A DNA stretch of 64,000 bases from Serratia marcescens (GTDB lineage: Bacteria > Pseudomonadota > Gammaproteobacteria > Enterobacterales > Enterobacteriaceae), in contig NZ_JARVZZ010000001.1 in NCBI RefSeq assembly GCF_029846115.1, forward strand, positions 2,542,001 through 2,606,000, in the 5' to 3' direction. The notes below the pieces were generated by a model, which ran no database searches, was not told the origin of the DNA, and worked only from the letters and a program-made list of their open reading frames with translations. Below, piece after piece: positions 1-9,474 of the stretch; position 1 is the stretch's first letter, and each line of letters opens with the position of its first letter. A program made the translations under genes and the position numbers.

Positions 1-345
1 TTTCAAGCGGCTGTAAATCAGGGTGGACAGCTCGCGGTTTTCATCGCTATGGGTCGAATGGTAGTTGTCATAGCTGATGCCAAAGCCGGCGAAATCCTGT
101 TGGTGCTCCTGGCTCATCTCCGCGATCATTTCTTCCGGTTTCACGCCCAGTTGCTGCGCTTTCAGCATGATCGGCGTGCCGTGCGCGTCGTCCGCGCAGA
201 TGAAATGCACTTCGTGGCCGCGCATTCGTTGGTAACGCACCCAGATATCCGCCTGGATGTGCTCGAGCATGTGGCCGAGATGGATGGAACCATTTGCGTA
301 CGGTAGCGCGCACGTCACCAATAATTTTTTCGCGACTTGAGCCAT
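1..345 (-). CDS. metG: Methionyl-tRNA synthetase, N-terminal part (cut by window edge)
   Basis: Class I aminoacyl-tRNA synthetase that charges tRNA-Met in the cytoplasm. The first 115 codons are visible; the rest lies beyond base 1. The protein begins [19 protein letters not shown] and carries the class I HIGH-type signature as HLGH near residues 22-25 in the Rossmann fold, followed by [11 protein letters not shown], typical of MetG. The ATG at 345 gives the usual MetG N-terminus. It is divergent from apbC, as in Escherichia coli, with about 160 bp between them that should hold both promoters. No frameshift is seen in the visible part. Identification is firm. Confidence 0.97.
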   Translation of the reverse strand, partial: MAQVAKKLLVTCALPYANGSIHLGHMLEHIQADIWVRYQRMRGHEVHFICADDAHGTPIMLKAQQLGVKPEEMIAEMSQEHQQDFAGFGISYDNYHSTHSDENRELSTLIYSRLK

Positions 346-504
346 AGTGAGAACTTGCTTTCTGTAATGAATAAAAGGGCCTTCGATGTTAACCGATCGC
401 GCCCTTCGCTGCTAGGGCGGTTTCTTGCAGGTTATATGCGCCAGCGGCAGCGCAGTTCTGATATGCTTAGCCGGAAGCTACCCATTCAAAATCAAGGAGC
501 CGGG

Positions 505-1617
505 ATGAACGCAAAATCCCCTGAGCAGACCAACCCCGAAGTTCTGCGCGCCCTGGTGACCGGTGTACTGGCCGCCTTTGAACACCCGACGTTGAAAAAC
601 AACCTGACCGCATTGAAGGCCATCCATCACTGCGCGTTGCTGGACGATGTGCTGCATATCGAACTGACGATGCCGTTTGCCTGGCAGAGCGGTTTTGAGG
701 CGCTGCAGGCGAGCGTCGGCCCCGAATTGCTGCGCGTGACCGGCGCCGGCGCCATCGACTGGAAGCTAACTCACGATATCACGACGCTGAAGCGTGCCAA
801 CGGCCAGGCCGGGATCAAAGGCGTGCGCAATATCATCGCCGTCAGCTCCGGCAAAGGCGGGGTGGGGAAATCCACCACCGCCGTCAACCTGGCGCTGGCG
901 CTGGTCGCCGAAGGGGCCAAGGTCGGTATTCTGGACGCCGACATTTACGGCCCGTCGATCCCCAATATGCTGGGCACCGAACACGAGCGGCCGACTTCGC
1001 CGGACGGTCAGCACATGGCGCCGATCGTGGCGCACGGCCTGGCGACCAACTCCATCGGTTACCTGGTGACCGACGACAACGCCATGGTGTGGCGCGGCCC
1101 GATGGCCAGCAAGGCGCTGATGCAGCTGCTGCAGGATACGCTGTGGCCGGATCTGGATTACCTGGTGCTGGACATGCCGCCGGGCACCGGCGACATCCAG
1201 CTGACGCTGTCGCAGAACATTCCGGTGACCGGCGCGCTGGTGGTTACCACCCCGCAGGATATCGCTTTGCTGGATGCCGCCAAGGGCATCGTGATGTTCG
1301 AGAAAGTGCATGTGCCGGTGCTGGGCATCGTGGAGAACATGAGCGTGCACATCTGCAGCAACTGCGGTCACCATGAGCCGATCTTCGGCACCGGCGGCGC
1401 TGAGAAGCTGGTGCAGAAATACCACAGCCGCCTGCTGGGGCAGATGCCGCTGCATATCTCGCTGCGCGAAGACCTGGATCGCGGTACGCCGACGGTGATC
1501 AGCCGCCCGGACAGCGAATTCGCCGAAATGTATCGTCAACTGGCCGGTCGCGTGGCTGCGCAGATGTATTGGCAGGGCGAGGCGATCCCGACAGAGATTG
1601 CATTCCGCGCGCTGTAA
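505..1617 (+). CDS. apbC: Iron-sulfur cluster carrier protein ApbC (Mrp)
   Basis: Cytosolic P-loop ATPase of the Mrp/NBP35 family that carries and transfers Fe-S clusters. The product is 370 aa. The start at 505 (MNAKSPEQ) has AAGGAG upstream; the frame stays open to 337 but that extension has no family character. Residues about 1-90 form the MIP18-like N-terminal domain. The deviant Walker A GKGGVGKS is at about 116-123. The cluster-ligand CxxC (ICSNCG) is at about 284-287. The gene is divergent from metG, the conserved enterobacterial arrangement, and is followed by a clear terminator. Confidence 0.96.
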   Translation: MNAKSPEQTNPEVLRALVTGVLAAFEHPTLKNNLTALKAIHHCALLDDVLHIELTMPFAWQSGFEALQASVGPELLRVTGAGAIDWKLTHDITTLKRANGQAGIKGVRNIIAVSSGKGGVGKSTTAVNLALALVAEGAKVGILDADIYGPSIPNMLGTEHERPTSPDGQHMAPIVAHGLATNSIGYLVTDDNAMVWRGPMASKALMQLLQDTLWPDLDYLVLDMPPGTGDIQLTLSQNIPVTGALVVTTPQDIALLDAAKGIVMFEKVHVPVLGIVENMSVHICSNCGHHEPIFGTGGAEKLVQKYHSRLLGQMPLHISLREDLDRGTPTVISRPDSEFAEMYRQLAGRVAAQMYWQGEAIPTEIAFRAL

Positions 1618-1637
1618 TCTGCCTATCGCAAAGCAAG

Positions 1638-1664
1638 AACCCGGCTTAAACACCGGGTTTTTTT
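1638..1664 (+). terminator. Rho-independent terminator after apbC
   Basis: A 7-bp stem, AACCCGG at 1638-1644 and CCGGGTT at 1653-1659, with an 8-nt loop, is followed by a run of T to 1664. The T-tract favours the + strand. It touches the end of the convergent PAP2 gene (stop at 1663). Confidence 0.88.
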
Positions 1665-2292
1665 ATGGGATGCGGACAGGGTTGTGCAAATCTGCCCGGG
1701 TATAGGGACGTTCGATCTGAGCCAGCGTTTTGGCGATATGCTCCAGCAACCCCTGGGTGGGAGCCGGCTGCCGCTGCCCCATCAGCGCCAATGGCAAGGC
1801 CAGCGCGATGGCGAAGTGGGGCCAAGAGAGATGCGGGCGCGTTTTGCTTCGCTGCAACCACAGGAACAGTGCGCTGGCCAGATAGCCTAAAATCAGCCCG
1901 CTGATCACCTCTGATACCGAGTGAACACGAATTTCCAGCCGCGAAACGCCGATGGCGAAAGGCAATATCCACCCGGTCAGCAAAGCGATGCTACGTATTG
2001 GGTGGTAAAAGCGGCCGGTCAACGTCCAGAGCAGTGGCGGCCAGATGCTTGCCGCGAGGGCTGAATGGCCGCTGAATCCGGTGAAATCATAGTGCTCGCT
2101 GCCTATGCCCCAGCCCATAAAGGCCAGTTTGGACAGGCAGACCAGCCCGCCGGTGAATCCGAAGATCAGCGCCCACTGCCAGCCCGCCGCGCGGGTGGTG
2201 GGAGAGATGAGCAGCAATAAAAACAGAATCAGCGCGCAGGGCAGCAGTAGCATACTGTCGCCGAAAAAAGTCAGAAAATACCAATCCAGCAC
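1663..2292 (-). CDS. PAP2-superfamily membrane phosphatase
   Basis: A 209-aa integral membrane protein with about six hydrophobic segments. It carries the acid-phosphatase PAP2 motifs in order: a degenerate N-terminal motif, SGHS at about residues 74-77, and a third motif SRLEIRVHSVSEV at about 117-129. In the third motif the usual SR-x6-H-x3-D ends in a glutamate (E). Members dephosphorylate lipid phosphates such as phosphatidylglycerol phosphate or undecaprenyl pyrophosphate; the substrate cannot be read from sequence. It stands alone, convergent with apbC and divergent from udk. The family call is good and the substrate is unknown. Confidence 0.85.
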   Translation of the reverse strand: MLDWYFLTFFGDSMLLLPCALILFLLLLISPTTRAAGWQWALIFGFTGGLVCLSKLAFMGWGIGSEHYDFTGFSGHSALAASIWPPLLWTLTGRFYHPIRSIALLTGWILPFAIGVSRLEIRVHSVSEVISGLILGYLASALFLWLQRSKTRPHLSWPHFAIALALPLALMGQRQPAPTQGLLEHIAKTLAQIERPYTRADLHNPVRIP

Positions 2293-2521
2293 ATCAATCT
2301 CCGATGAAGGGGGCGGGGAGCAAAAGTCAGCGCCGGGGAGTGTAACCCGTTACGGCGCGTTGCCCTAGCCGCGAGATTCTTAAAATGCTGCGTGCCCGTG
2401 GCGTAGCAGCCCGAATTCGCCCGCCGCCGCGTAATATACAGTGGCGGAATCCCCGGCGACTCCCTATAATTGTCGCGTTTTAGTTCCCCCCTTCACATTA
2501 CGAAATCAGGTCTTTAATTTT

Positions 2522-3163
2522 ATGACTGACAATCCGCATCAGTGCGTCATTATTGGTATAGCTGGCGCATCTGCCTCCGGAAAAAGCCTTATTGCCAGCA
2601 CGTTGTACCGCGAACTCCGCGAGCAGGTCGGCGATGAGCACATCGGCGTTATTCCAGAAGACAGTTACTATAAAGACCAGACTCACCTGACCATGGAAGA
2701 ACGGGTCAAAACCAACTATGACCACCCGAGCGCCATGGATCACAACCTGCTGTTCCAGCATCTGCAAATGCTGAAGGCCGGCAAGGCGATCGAACTGCCG
2801 CTGTACAGCTACACCGAGCACACGCGCAAGAAAGAAACCGTCCATCTCGAACCTAAAAAAGTGATCATTCTGGAAGGGATCTTGCTGCTGACGGATATCC
2901 GCCTGCGCCAGGAGATGAACTTCTCGATCTTTGTCGACACGCCGCTCGATATCTGCCTGATGCGCCGCATGAAGCGCGACGTCAACGAGCGCGGCCGCTC
3001 GATGGATTCGGTAATGGCGCAATACCAGAAAACCGTGCGTCCGATGTTCCTGCAGTTTATCGAACCTTCCAAACAATACGCCGATATCATCGTCCCGCGC
3101 GGCGGCAAAAACCGCATTGCGATCGATATTCTGAAAGCCAAAATCAGCCAATTCTTTGAATAA
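2522..3163 (+). CDS. udk: Uridine kinase
   Basis: Pyrimidine salvage enzyme that phosphorylates uridine and cytidine to UMP and CMP with GTP or ATP. It is 213 aa, the E. coli length. The P-loop GASASGKS is at residues 15-22, and the typical SYYKDQTHL and YDHPSAMDH segments follow. The start at 2522 (MTDNPHQC) gives the standard length; the frame is open from 2441 but that part looks untranslated. It heads the conserved udk-dcd-asmA order and is followed by a GC-rich stem-loop. Confidence 0.97.
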   Translation: MTDNPHQCVIIGIAGASASGKSLIASTLYRELREQVGDEHIGVIPEDSYYKDQTHLTMEERVKTNYDHPSAMDHNLLFQHLQMLKAGKAIELPLYSYTEHTRKKETVHLEPKKVIILEGILLLTDIRLRQEMNFSIFVDTPLDICLMRRMKRDVNERGRSMDSVMAQYQKTVRPMFLQFIEPSKQYADIIVPRGGKNRIAIDILKAKISQFFE

Positions 3164-3174
3164 TGCCGCTTAAT

Positions 3175-3198
3175 GGCCGGAAATGCGTATTTCCGGCC
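3175..3198 (+). terminator. Strong stem-loop between udk and dcd (no U-tract)
   Basis: A perfect 10-bp inverted repeat, GGCCGGAAAT at 3175-3184 and ATTTCCGGCC at 3189-3198, with a GCGT loop, lies 11 bases after the udk stop. No run of T follows, so it may be a processing or stability hairpin or a weak terminator instead of a classic rho-independent one. Confidence 0.5.
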
Positions 3199-3288
3199 GG
3201 CGGCCAACTATTTGCACCCCGGCGTAGACCTTTCGCCCGTTGTGTGGCAATTTTTGTTTAGTTACGCGTTTTGATGGAGAAGAAAGAC

Positions 3289-3870
3289 ATGAGACTGTGC
3301 GACCGCGATATAGAAGCCTGGCTGGATAGCGAGAAACTGGTGATTTCCCCGCGCCCGCCGCTCGAACGCATCAACGGGGCCACAGTAGATGTCCGTTTGG
3401 GCAATCAGTTCCGCGTGTTCCGCGGCCATACCGCGCCTTTTATCGATCTTAGCGGGCCGAAAGACGAAGTCAGCGCCGCGCTGGATCGCGTGATGAGCGA
3501 CGAGATTGTCCTGCCGGAAGGCGAGGCGTTCTTCCTTCATCCCGGCGAACTGGCCCTGGCAGTGACGTTCGAATCCGTGACGCTGCCGAACGATCTCGTG
3601 GGTTGGCTCGACGGCCGTTCTTCTCTGGCGCGTCTGGGGCTGATGGTGCACGTGACCGCGCACCGTATCGATCCTGGCTGGCACGGGCGCATCGTGCTGG
3701 AGTTTTACAACTCCGGCAAGCTGCCGCTGGCGCTGCGGCCGGGGATGCTGATTGGCGCTTTGAGCTTTGAGCCGTTGTCCGGCCCGGCGGCCCGGCCATA
3801 CAACAGCCGGCAGGACGCAAAATATCGCGATCAGCAGGGCGCAGTAGCCAGTCGAATCGACAAGGACTAA
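3289..3870 (+). CDS. dcd: dCTP deaminase
   Basis: Deaminates dCTP to dUTP, the main source of dUMP for thymidylate in enterobacteria; it acts as a trimer in the cytosol. The product is 193 aa, identical in length to E. coli Dcd. The active-site block [10 protein letters not shown] includes R110, S111 and R115, and the catalytic glutamate is E138 in VLEFYNSG. The start at 3289 (MRLCDRD) has GGAG about 9 bases upstream and matches the family. Upstream in-frame codons at 3271 and 3274 are unlikely starts. Confidence 0.97.
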   Translation: MRLCDRDIEAWLDSEKLVISPRPPLERINGATVDVRLGNQFRVFRGHTAPFIDLSGPKDEVSAALDRVMSDEIVLPEGEAFFLHPGELALAVTFESVTLPNDLVGWLDGRSSLARLGLMVHVTAHRIDPGWHGRIVLEFYNSGKLPLALRPGMLIGALSFEPLSGPAARPYNSRQDAKYRDQQGAVASRIDKD

Positions 3871-3914
3871 CGGCGCGGGATGCACCGTCGGTGTGGCGCT
3901 GACAAGAGGGTGGC

Positions 3915-5747
3915 ATGAGAAGATTACTGACGACATTGGCGATTTTACTGGTGGTCGTGGTGGCGGGAATGTCCGCGCTGGTACTGCTGGTCAATCCGAA
4001 TGATTTTCGCGGTTACATGGTCAAAAAGGTCGAGCAGAAGAGCGGCTACCAGCTAACGCTCGAAGGCGACCTGCGTTGGCATATCTGGCCGCAGCTCAGC
4101 ATTTTGGCCGGGCGCATGACGCTGACTGCGCCGGGCGCCAAGGCGCCGGTGGTGAGCGCGGAAAACATGCGTCTTGACGTCAAACTGTTGCCGCTGCTGT
4201 CGCATCAGCTGTTTGTGAAACAGGTGATGTTGAAAAATGCCGTCATTCGCCTCACGCCCGACAGTGAAGAGCACTCGCAAGTGGACGCCCCGATTGCGCC
4301 GGCCGGCAGCGGCGCTGATGCGGCAGACGCGGCCTGGAAGTTCGACATCGATAACCTGCGCGTCGTGGACAGCCTGTTGATTTGGCAGCGTGCTGACAAC
4401 GAGCAAATCAATGTCCGGGACATCAATCTTACCCTGCAGCAAACGGAGAAACGGCAGGCGCAGCTGGACATTTCCAGCCGGGTCAACCGCGATCAGCGCG
4501 ACCTGGCCTTCAGCATGGCGGCCGATATCGATCTGCAGCAGTTCCCGCACCAGATCGGCGCCAAGGTGACCCAGTTCAATTACCAATTGTCGGGGGCTGA
4601 TATTCCGAACGGCGGTATTCAAGGCGAGGGTAATGCTCAGGTGGTCTATCAGCAGACGCCGGCGCAAATTGCCGTCAGCCAGCTGAACGTCAGTGCCAAT
4701 AACAGTCAGTTGACCGGCGATATCAGCGCCAGCCTGGGGACGGTGCCCGGCTATGTGGTGAACCTGAATTCGGCTAATCTCGATCTTGACGCGCTTTCCG
4801 GTTGGCAATCCAGCACCAATACCGCCGAGCAGCCCGCCGTGACCGCCGCGCCGGTAATCGCCAGCCAGGTTGACGATCGGCAGCAGAACCTGGAAGCGCT
4901 GCGCGATTTCAATGCACAGCTGAATCTGCAGGCGGCGCAGTTGACCTACCGCGGTATGAACGTTACCCAGTTAGCCGTCGCGGCGGATAATCAACGCGGC
5001 CTGTTGACGCTGCATAAACTTGCCGGGCAATTGGCCGGCGGCGATTTCTCCTTGCCGGGATCGCTCGACGCACGCGGCAATAAACCGGTGATAAACGTGA
5101 AGCCGACCCTGAACCAGGTTGAGCTCGGCACGGTGCTCAAAGCCTTCGACATGCCGCAGATGCTGACCGGCAAATTCAGCATGAAAGGGGATTTGACCGG
5201 CGATCGCCTTTCTTCACAGTCATTTGAGCACCGTTGGCGCGGTACGGCGCAGCTGGCGATGCAGGATGCGCAGTTGCACGGCCTGAACATTCAGCAATTG
5301 ATCCAACAGGCGGTGGCGCGCAACGATAACAGCGTGCGCGGGCAAGACAGCTATCAGCGTTATACCGAAGTCAAAAGCGTCTCGGCGCAGGCCAGCCTGA
5401 GCCAGGGCACAGTCAAACTCAGCAGCCTGACGGCGGATTCGCCTTTGCTGGCGCTGACCGGCGCCGGCAGTATCGATATGCCGGGAAAACAGTGTGATAT
5501 GGCACTTAACGTGCGCGTCACGGGCGGCTGGCAAGGGCGGGGTGAACTGATCGAGCAACTGCAAAAAACGCCGATCCCGCTTCGGGTTTACGGGCCGTGG
5601 CAACAGCTGAATTACCAACTGCAGGTCGATCAGGTGCTGCGCAAAACGCTGCAGGATCGGGCCAAAGATGCGTTGAACAAATGGGCTGAAAAGAACAAGG
5701 ATTCGCGCGAAGGCCAGGATCTGAAAAAGCTGCTCGACAAACTGTAA
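3915..5747 (+). CDS. asmA: AsmA-family outer membrane assembly protein
   Basis: A 610-aa member of the AsmA-like (bridge-type lipid-transfer) family, anchored in the inner membrane and reaching into the periplasm. In E. coli AsmA affects outer membrane protein assembly and LPS content; the family is now linked to phospholipid transport. An N-terminal hydrophobic anchor at about residues 5-27 is followed by the AsmA N-domain and a long beta-rich repeat region. The C-terminal AsmA_2 part lies around residues 400-560, and the tail is charged. It lies 44 bp after dcd, in the conserved udk-dcd-asmA order. Confidence 0.93.
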   Translation: MRRLLTTLAILLVVVVAGMSALVLLVNPNDFRGYMVKKVEQKSGYQLTLEGDLRWHIWPQLSILAGRMTLTAPGAKAPVVSAENMRLDVKLLPLLSHQLFVKQVMLKNAVIRLTPDSEEHSQVDAPIAPAGSGADAADAAWKFDIDNLRVVDSLLIWQRADNEQINVRDINLTLQQTEKRQAQLDISSRVNRDQRDLAFSMAADIDLQQFPHQIGAKVTQFNYQLSGADIPNGGIQGEGNAQVVYQQTPAQIAVSQLNVSANNSQLTGDISASLGTVPGYVVNLNSANLDLDALSGWQSSTNTAEQPAVTAAPVIASQVDDRQQNLEALRDFNAQLNLQAAQLTYRGMNVTQLAVAADNQRGLLTLHKLAGQLAGGDFSLPGSLDARGNKPVINVKPTLNQVELGTVLKAFDMPQMLTGKFSMKGDLTGDRLSSQSFEHRWRGTAQLAMQDAQLHGLNIQQLIQQAVARNDNSVRGQDSYQRYTEVKSVSAQASLSQGTVKLSSLTADSPLLALTGAGSIDMPGKQCDMALNVRVTGGWQGRGELIEQLQKTPIPLRVYGPWQQLNYQLQVDQVLRKTLQDRAKDALNKWAEKNKDSREGQDLKKLLDKL

Positions 5748-5754
5748 TTCCCCA

Positions 5755-5779
5755 ACGCGGGCCATACTGTGGCCCGCGT
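5755..5779 (+). terminator. Stem-loop after asmA
   Basis: A perfect 10-bp inverted repeat, ACGCGGGCCA at 5755-5764 and TGGCCCGCGT at 5770-5779, with a 5-nt loop, starts 8 bases after the asmA stop. There is no T-tract, so termination there is plausible but not proven. Confidence 0.5.
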
Positions 5780-5920
5780 CAATATCGATGCTCCTCGCGA
5801 TAATTTCCCTCCGTTACCTTGATGAAGGTCATGAAGAAACGTGCTCAGTTTGTGCAGAGTAGGAACCTATTCTGCGATTGCGATGCGCCTGGGCGCGAAA
5901 ACATGACGAGTTGAGGAAAC

Positions 5921-7273
5921 ATGATAGAGCTTCTTATTGGCGCGGCGGTGGCGGCGGGCGTGGGCCGTTACATCATCAAAGGGTATTCCGCCACTGGCGT
6001 CTTGATGGTGGGAGGGTTGCTGCTGCTTGGCATCAGCGCCCTGATGGGGAAAACGCTGTTGCCGTCCGGCGCCGCGTCTACCGGCTGGCGCGCGACCGAC
6101 ATTATCGAATACGTCAAGATCTTGCTGATGAGCCGCGGCGGCGATCTGGGCATGATGATCATGATGCTGTGCGGTTTCGCCGCCTACATGACGCATATCG
6201 GCGCCAACGACGTGGTCGTCAAGCTTGCCTCGCGCCCGTTGCAGATGATCAACTCGCCTTATCTGCTGATGGTGGCGGCCTATTTTGTCGCTTGCCTGAT
6301 GTCATTGGCGGTCTCTTCCGCTACCGGCCTCGGCGTATTGCTGATGGCGACGCTGTTCCCGTTGATGGTGAACGTTGGCATTAGCCGCGGCGCGGCGGCG
6401 GCCATTTGCGCTTCGCCGGCGGCGATTATTCTGGCGCCGACCTCTGGCGACGTGGTGCTGGCAGCCAAGGCGGCGGAGATGCCGCTGGTGGACTTCGCGT
6501 TCAAAACCACGCTGCCTATCTCGATTGCCGCCATCGTCTGCATGGCCGTGGCGCACTTTTTCTGGCAGCGTTATCTCGATAAGAAGAGTGATGAACAGCA
6601 CCACATCATGGACGCCAGCGAAATAAAAACGCACGCGCCGGGTTTTTACGCTGTATTGCCGTTTACGCCGATCCTCGGCGTGCTGATCTTCGACGGCAAA
6701 TGGGGGCCGGAGCTGCACATCATTACCGTGTTGGTGGGATGCATGCTGTTGGCGGCATTGATCGAGTTCGTGCGCAGCTTCAGCGCCAAGCAGGTATTCA
6801 GCGGCCTGGAAGTGGCCTATCGCGGTATGGCGGACGCTTTCGCCAGCGTGGTGATGCTGCTGGTGGCCGCGGGTGTGTTCGCGCAGGGGCTGAGCACCGT
6901 CGGCTTTATCAGCGGCTTGATCGGGCTGGCGCAGTCGTTCGGCACCGGCGGTTTGATCATGATGTTGGTGCTGGTGGTGATCACCATGCTGGCGGCCATG
7001 ACCACCGGTTCCGGCAATGCGCCGTTCTATGCGTTTGTCGAACTGATCCCGAAACTGGCGGCGCAGATGGGTGTGAATCCTGCCTATTTGGTGATCCCTA
7101 TGCTGCAGGCGTCTAATCTCGGCCGTACGTTGTCGCCGGTCTCCGGCGTGGTGGTGGCGGTCTCCGGCATGGCGAAAATCTCGCCTTTTGACGTGGTGAA
7201 GCGTACTTCGGTGCCGGTGATTGTCGGGTTGGTGGTGGTGATCGTGGCGACGGAGCTGCTGGTTCCCCAGTAA
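5921..7273 (+). CDS. dcuC: Anaerobic C4-dicarboxylate transporter DcuC
   Basis: A 450-aa inner membrane carrier of the DcuC family, mostly hydrophobic with about 12 predicted segments. In E. coli DcuC exports succinate during fermentation. Family signs include the GRYIIKGYSATG start, the small-residue-rich SSATGLGVLLMATLFP segment, and PVSGVVVAVSGMAKISPFDVVKRT near the C-terminus. The start at 5921 follows GAGGAAAC. It lies alone between asmA and the convergent yegH gene. In E. coli dcuC is elsewhere, so this is a lineage-specific insertion in the asmA-yegH interval. Confidence 0.9.
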   Translation: MIELLIGAAVAAGVGRYIIKGYSATGVLMVGGLLLLGISALMGKTLLPSGAASTGWRATDIIEYVKILLMSRGGDLGMMIMMLCGFAAYMTHIGANDVVVKLASRPLQMINSPYLLMVAAYFVACLMSLAVSSATGLGVLLMATLFPLMVNVGISRGAAAAICASPAAIILAPTSGDVVLAAKAAEMPLVDFAFKTTLPISIAAIVCMAVAHFFWQRYLDKKSDEQHHIMDASEIKTHAPGFYAVLPFTPILGVLIFDGKWGPELHIITVLVGCMLLAALIEFVRSFSAKQVFSGLEVAYRGMADAFASVVMLLVAAGVFAQGLSTVGFISGLIGLAQSFGTGGLIMMLVLVVITMLAAMTTGSGNAPFYAFVELIPKLAAQMGVNPAYLVIPMLQASNLGRTLSPVSGVVVAVSGMAKISPFDVVKRTSVPVIVGLVVVIVATELLVPQ

Positions 7274-7298
7274 AAGAAAGGCCGGGCGATGCCCGGCC
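7270..7298 (-). terminator. Terminator between dcuC and yegH (T-tract on minus strand)
   Basis: A perfect 8-bp stem, GGCCGGGC at 7280-7287 and GCCCGGCC at 7291-7298, with a 3-nt loop. On the minus strand it is followed by TTTCTTTTA, making it a rho-independent terminator for yegH. It may also slow transcription coming from dcuC. Confidence 0.82.
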
Positions 7299-7304
7299 TC
7301 AATG

Positions 7305-8888
7305 CTAAACCTCGTAGTCCTCCGGTGGGGGAGGCGGGGTGATCTTCACTTTCAGAATGCGGTGGCTGTTGACCTCCAATGGCTCGAACAGGTAGTCACC
7401 AATCTTGATTTGTTCGCCTTCTTGCGGCACGCGCTGGCTGTGTTCCATCAGCAGACCCGCCAGCGTGTGATATTCGCGCTTTTCTTCCAGCGGTATCGGC
7501 AGGTACAGCACCAGATCTTCCAGCGGCATATAGCCGTTGGCAATCCAGCTACCGTCCTCGTTTTGCTGAATGTCATGGCGAGCGTCCACCTCTTCGCCGG
7601 CCTCCGGCAGATTGCCGGCGATGGTTTCCATCACGTCCGTCAGGGTGACGATGCCTTCGACGGAGCCGAACTCGTCGACCACAAAGGCAAAGTGCGTCTG
7701 CGCCTGGCGGAATTGCTCCAGGGCGCTTAACAGCGTGAGCTGTTCCGGGAAGATCAGCGGTTGGCGTATCAGCGCGCGCAGATCCAGCGGCGCCTGCGCC
7801 AACTGCTGTTTGAGGACGTCGATGGTATGGATCACGCCCAACGGCTCATCGCTGGCGCTGCTTTCCACCACCACGATGCGCGTGTGCTGATTGCGCTCCA
7901 GCAATTGCGTCAGCTTTTCCTGCGGATCGTTCAGCTCAAGGTATTCGACGTCGTGACGCGAGGTCATGATGCTACTGACCGTGCGCTGCGCCATGCCGAG
8001 TACGCGTTCGATCATGCGCCGCTCTTGCTGGTTGAAGATCTCGCCGTTTTCGCTGTCGCTGTCGGCCAGCAGGTTGGCGGAATGGCTGTCGACCTCCGCC
8101 TCTTCATGTTTGCCACTCAGCATGCGTAGCACCGCCTCGGCGGTACGCTCGCGCAGTGGCCGCACCTTCGACAGGAAGCGACGGCGGTTGAACTGCGCCA
8201 GCTGGTTCAATGCTTCGATCATTACCGAGAAACCGATCGCCGCGTAGAGGTAGCCTTTCGGAATGTGATAGCCGAAGCCCTCCGCCACCAGACTAAAGCC
8301 AATCATCAGCAGGAAGCTCAGACACAGGATAACGATAGTCGGGTGAGCGTTGACGAAACGCGTCAGCGGTTTGCTGGCCAGCAGCATCAGGCCGATGGCG
8401 ATACAGACCGCGATCATCATCACCGCCAGGTGATCGACCATCCCAACCGCAGTGATCACCGAGTCGAGCGAGAAAACGGCGTCCAGTACTACGATCTGCG
8501 CCACGACTGGCCAGAAACGTGCGCCTTTGCGCGCGCCGTGTTGCTCTTCATCCTTGCCTTCCAGCCGCTCATTGAGCTCCATGGTGGCTTTGAACAGCAG
8601 GAATATCCCGCCGACCAGCATGATCAGATCGCGGCCGCTGAAGGGGTGCTCCGCGACGATGAACATCGGTTTGGTCAGCGTCGCCAGCCACGAGATGGAG
8701 GCGAGCAGCGCCAGACGCATGACCAGCGCCAGCAACAGACCGACGACACGGGCCTTATCTCTTTGTTGTTTTGGTAATTTGTCCGCCAGAATGGCGATGA
8801 AGACAAGGTTGTCTATACCCAGCACGATTTCCAGCACGACCAACGTGGCCAGGCCGGCCCAAATTGTTGGATCAGCGATCCATTCCAT
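7305..8888 (-). CDS. yegH: TerC/CBS/CorC-domain inner membrane protein (YegH type)
   Basis: A 527-aa protein, the same length as E. coli YegH. Residues 1 to about 235 form the TerC membrane domain with about seven hydrophobic segments (opening [17 protein letters not shown]). Residues about 295-425 hold a pair of CBS domains and about 440-520 a CorC/HlyC transporter-associated domain. TerC proteins are linked to metal (Mn) export or tellurite resistance; no substrate is established for YegH. Its place just left of the wza-type capsule locus is exactly that of yegH in E. coli, which favours it over the paralogue yoaE. Confidence 0.88.
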   Translation of the reverse strand: MEWIADPTIWAGLATLVVLEIVLGIDNLVFIAILADKLPKQQRDKARVVGLLLALVMRLALLASISWLATLTKPMFIVAEHPFSGRDLIMLVGGIFLLFKATMELNERLEGKDEEQHGARKGARFWPVVAQIVVLDAVFSLDSVITAVGMVDHLAVMMIAVCIAIGLMLLASKPLTRFVNAHPTIVILCLSFLLMIGFSLVAEGFGYHIPKGYLYAAIGFSVMIEALNQLAQFNRRRFLSKVRPLRERTAEAVLRMLSGKHEEAEVDSHSANLLADSDSENGEIFNQQERRMIERVLGMAQRTVSSIMTSRHDVEYLELNDPQEKLTQLLERNQHTRIVVVESSASDEPLGVIHTIDVLKQQLAQAPLDLRALIRQPLIFPEQLTLLSALEQFRQAQTHFAFVVDEFGSVEGIVTLTDVMETIAGNLPEAGEEVDARHDIQQNEDGSWIANGYMPLEDLVLYLPIPLEEKREYHTLAGLLMEHSQRVPQEGEQIKIGDYLFEPLEVNSHRILKVKITPPPPPEDYEV

Positions 8889-9154
8889 ACGCCCAATTTC
8901 ACCTGTAAGTTCTACGGCTTATGCCGCTCGGGAATGATGGGCGTTGAGGCGGCAAAATTCAACTTTAATCCGGAGGTAATGGCCGATTGCCGCAAACTGC
9001 GATCGCCGCCGCTTAGCCCACGGTGACAGGGTAGGGAGGCAGATATTAACCGAAATGTGATGCGCTCAGAAAAAAAACGCTTATTAAATTTATTTAAATC
9101 AAAGTATTGAAACAATTTTCTTAAGCTATGCTTCGTATCAGCATGTGGCATGAG

Positions 9155-9168
9155 TAGTCTTATTCTGA
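9155..9168 (-). promoter_or_regulatory. Possible RcsAB box
   Basis: Read on the minus strand, TCAGAATAAGACTA matches 10 of 14 positions of the consensus TAAGAATATTCCTA bound by RcsA-RcsB upstream of enterobacterial capsule genes. It lies about 300 bp before galU, a reasonable place for capsule control. The match is imperfect and unscored. Confidence 0.3.
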
Positions 9169-9217
9169 AAACGGCGGGCTGGGGGGATCTAAGGCTTGTA
9201 TCACTTGGGTATTAGTA

Positions 9218-9228
9218 TAAGAATCTTA
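9218..9228 (+). promoter_or_regulatory. Palindromic operator-like site
   Basis: TAAGAATCTTA is an inverted repeat (TAAGA / TCTTA around a central A). Its left half equals the first seven bases of the RcsAB consensus. It could be a regulator site for the capsule promoter or chance. Confidence 0.3.
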
Positions 9229-9384
9229 GCCATATAACGGCAGTAACTAACATTGTTTGGTTATAAAGACATCGAATTTTTTATTTTTATGTGAACGGTA
9301 TAGCAGTTCCAATAAGGATGAGATGTCGTTTTACATAAGTTTTTGACTCACGCCACGCAGAGAGACGAGTGAAAACGTGATTAA

Positions 9385-9422
9385 CAGTACTTTGGTAGCT
9401 ACAAGCCAAGGGCGGTAGCGTG
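9385..9422 (+). promoter_or_regulatory. JUMPstart sequence with ops element (RfaH recruitment)
   Basis: The 38-bp stretch closely follows the JUMPstart consensus found before enterobacterial polysaccharide operons: CAGTAC, then TGGTAGCT, AAGCCAAG and GGCGGTAGCGTG. The last 12 bases (9411-9422) are a full ops element. There paused RNA polymerase recruits RfaH, which suppresses termination over long operons. It lies in the leader about 50 bp before galU, so galU-galF are inside the RfaH-dependent transcript. Confidence 0.93.
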
Positions 9423-9474
9423 CTTTTTCGCGCTCCCGTGGATGCATGTAGCGCTACGATGAATTGGAATGAAA

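Larger units (their letters stand above)
8889..9468 (+). promoter_or_regulatory. Control region of the polysaccharide locus (yegH-galU intergenic)
   Basis: About 580 bp without a credible gene, AT-rich in its middle (9050-9130). It separates yegH, which is divergent, from galU and must carry the promoter of the capsule locus. Seen in it are the JUMPstart/ops element near its right end and two sites resembling RcsAB boxes (listed separately). I could not pick a convincing sigma-70 -35/-10 pair by eye. Confidence 0.6.

Noticed and set aside
766..1653. 295-codon minus-strand frame under apbC
   Set aside because: Histidine/glutamine/arginine-rich translation with no domain, fully covered by apbC; typical shadow.
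8912..9151. Minus-strand frame of 79 codons upstream of yegH
   Set aside because: No family and no conserved start; overlaps the regulatory region; considered non-coding.
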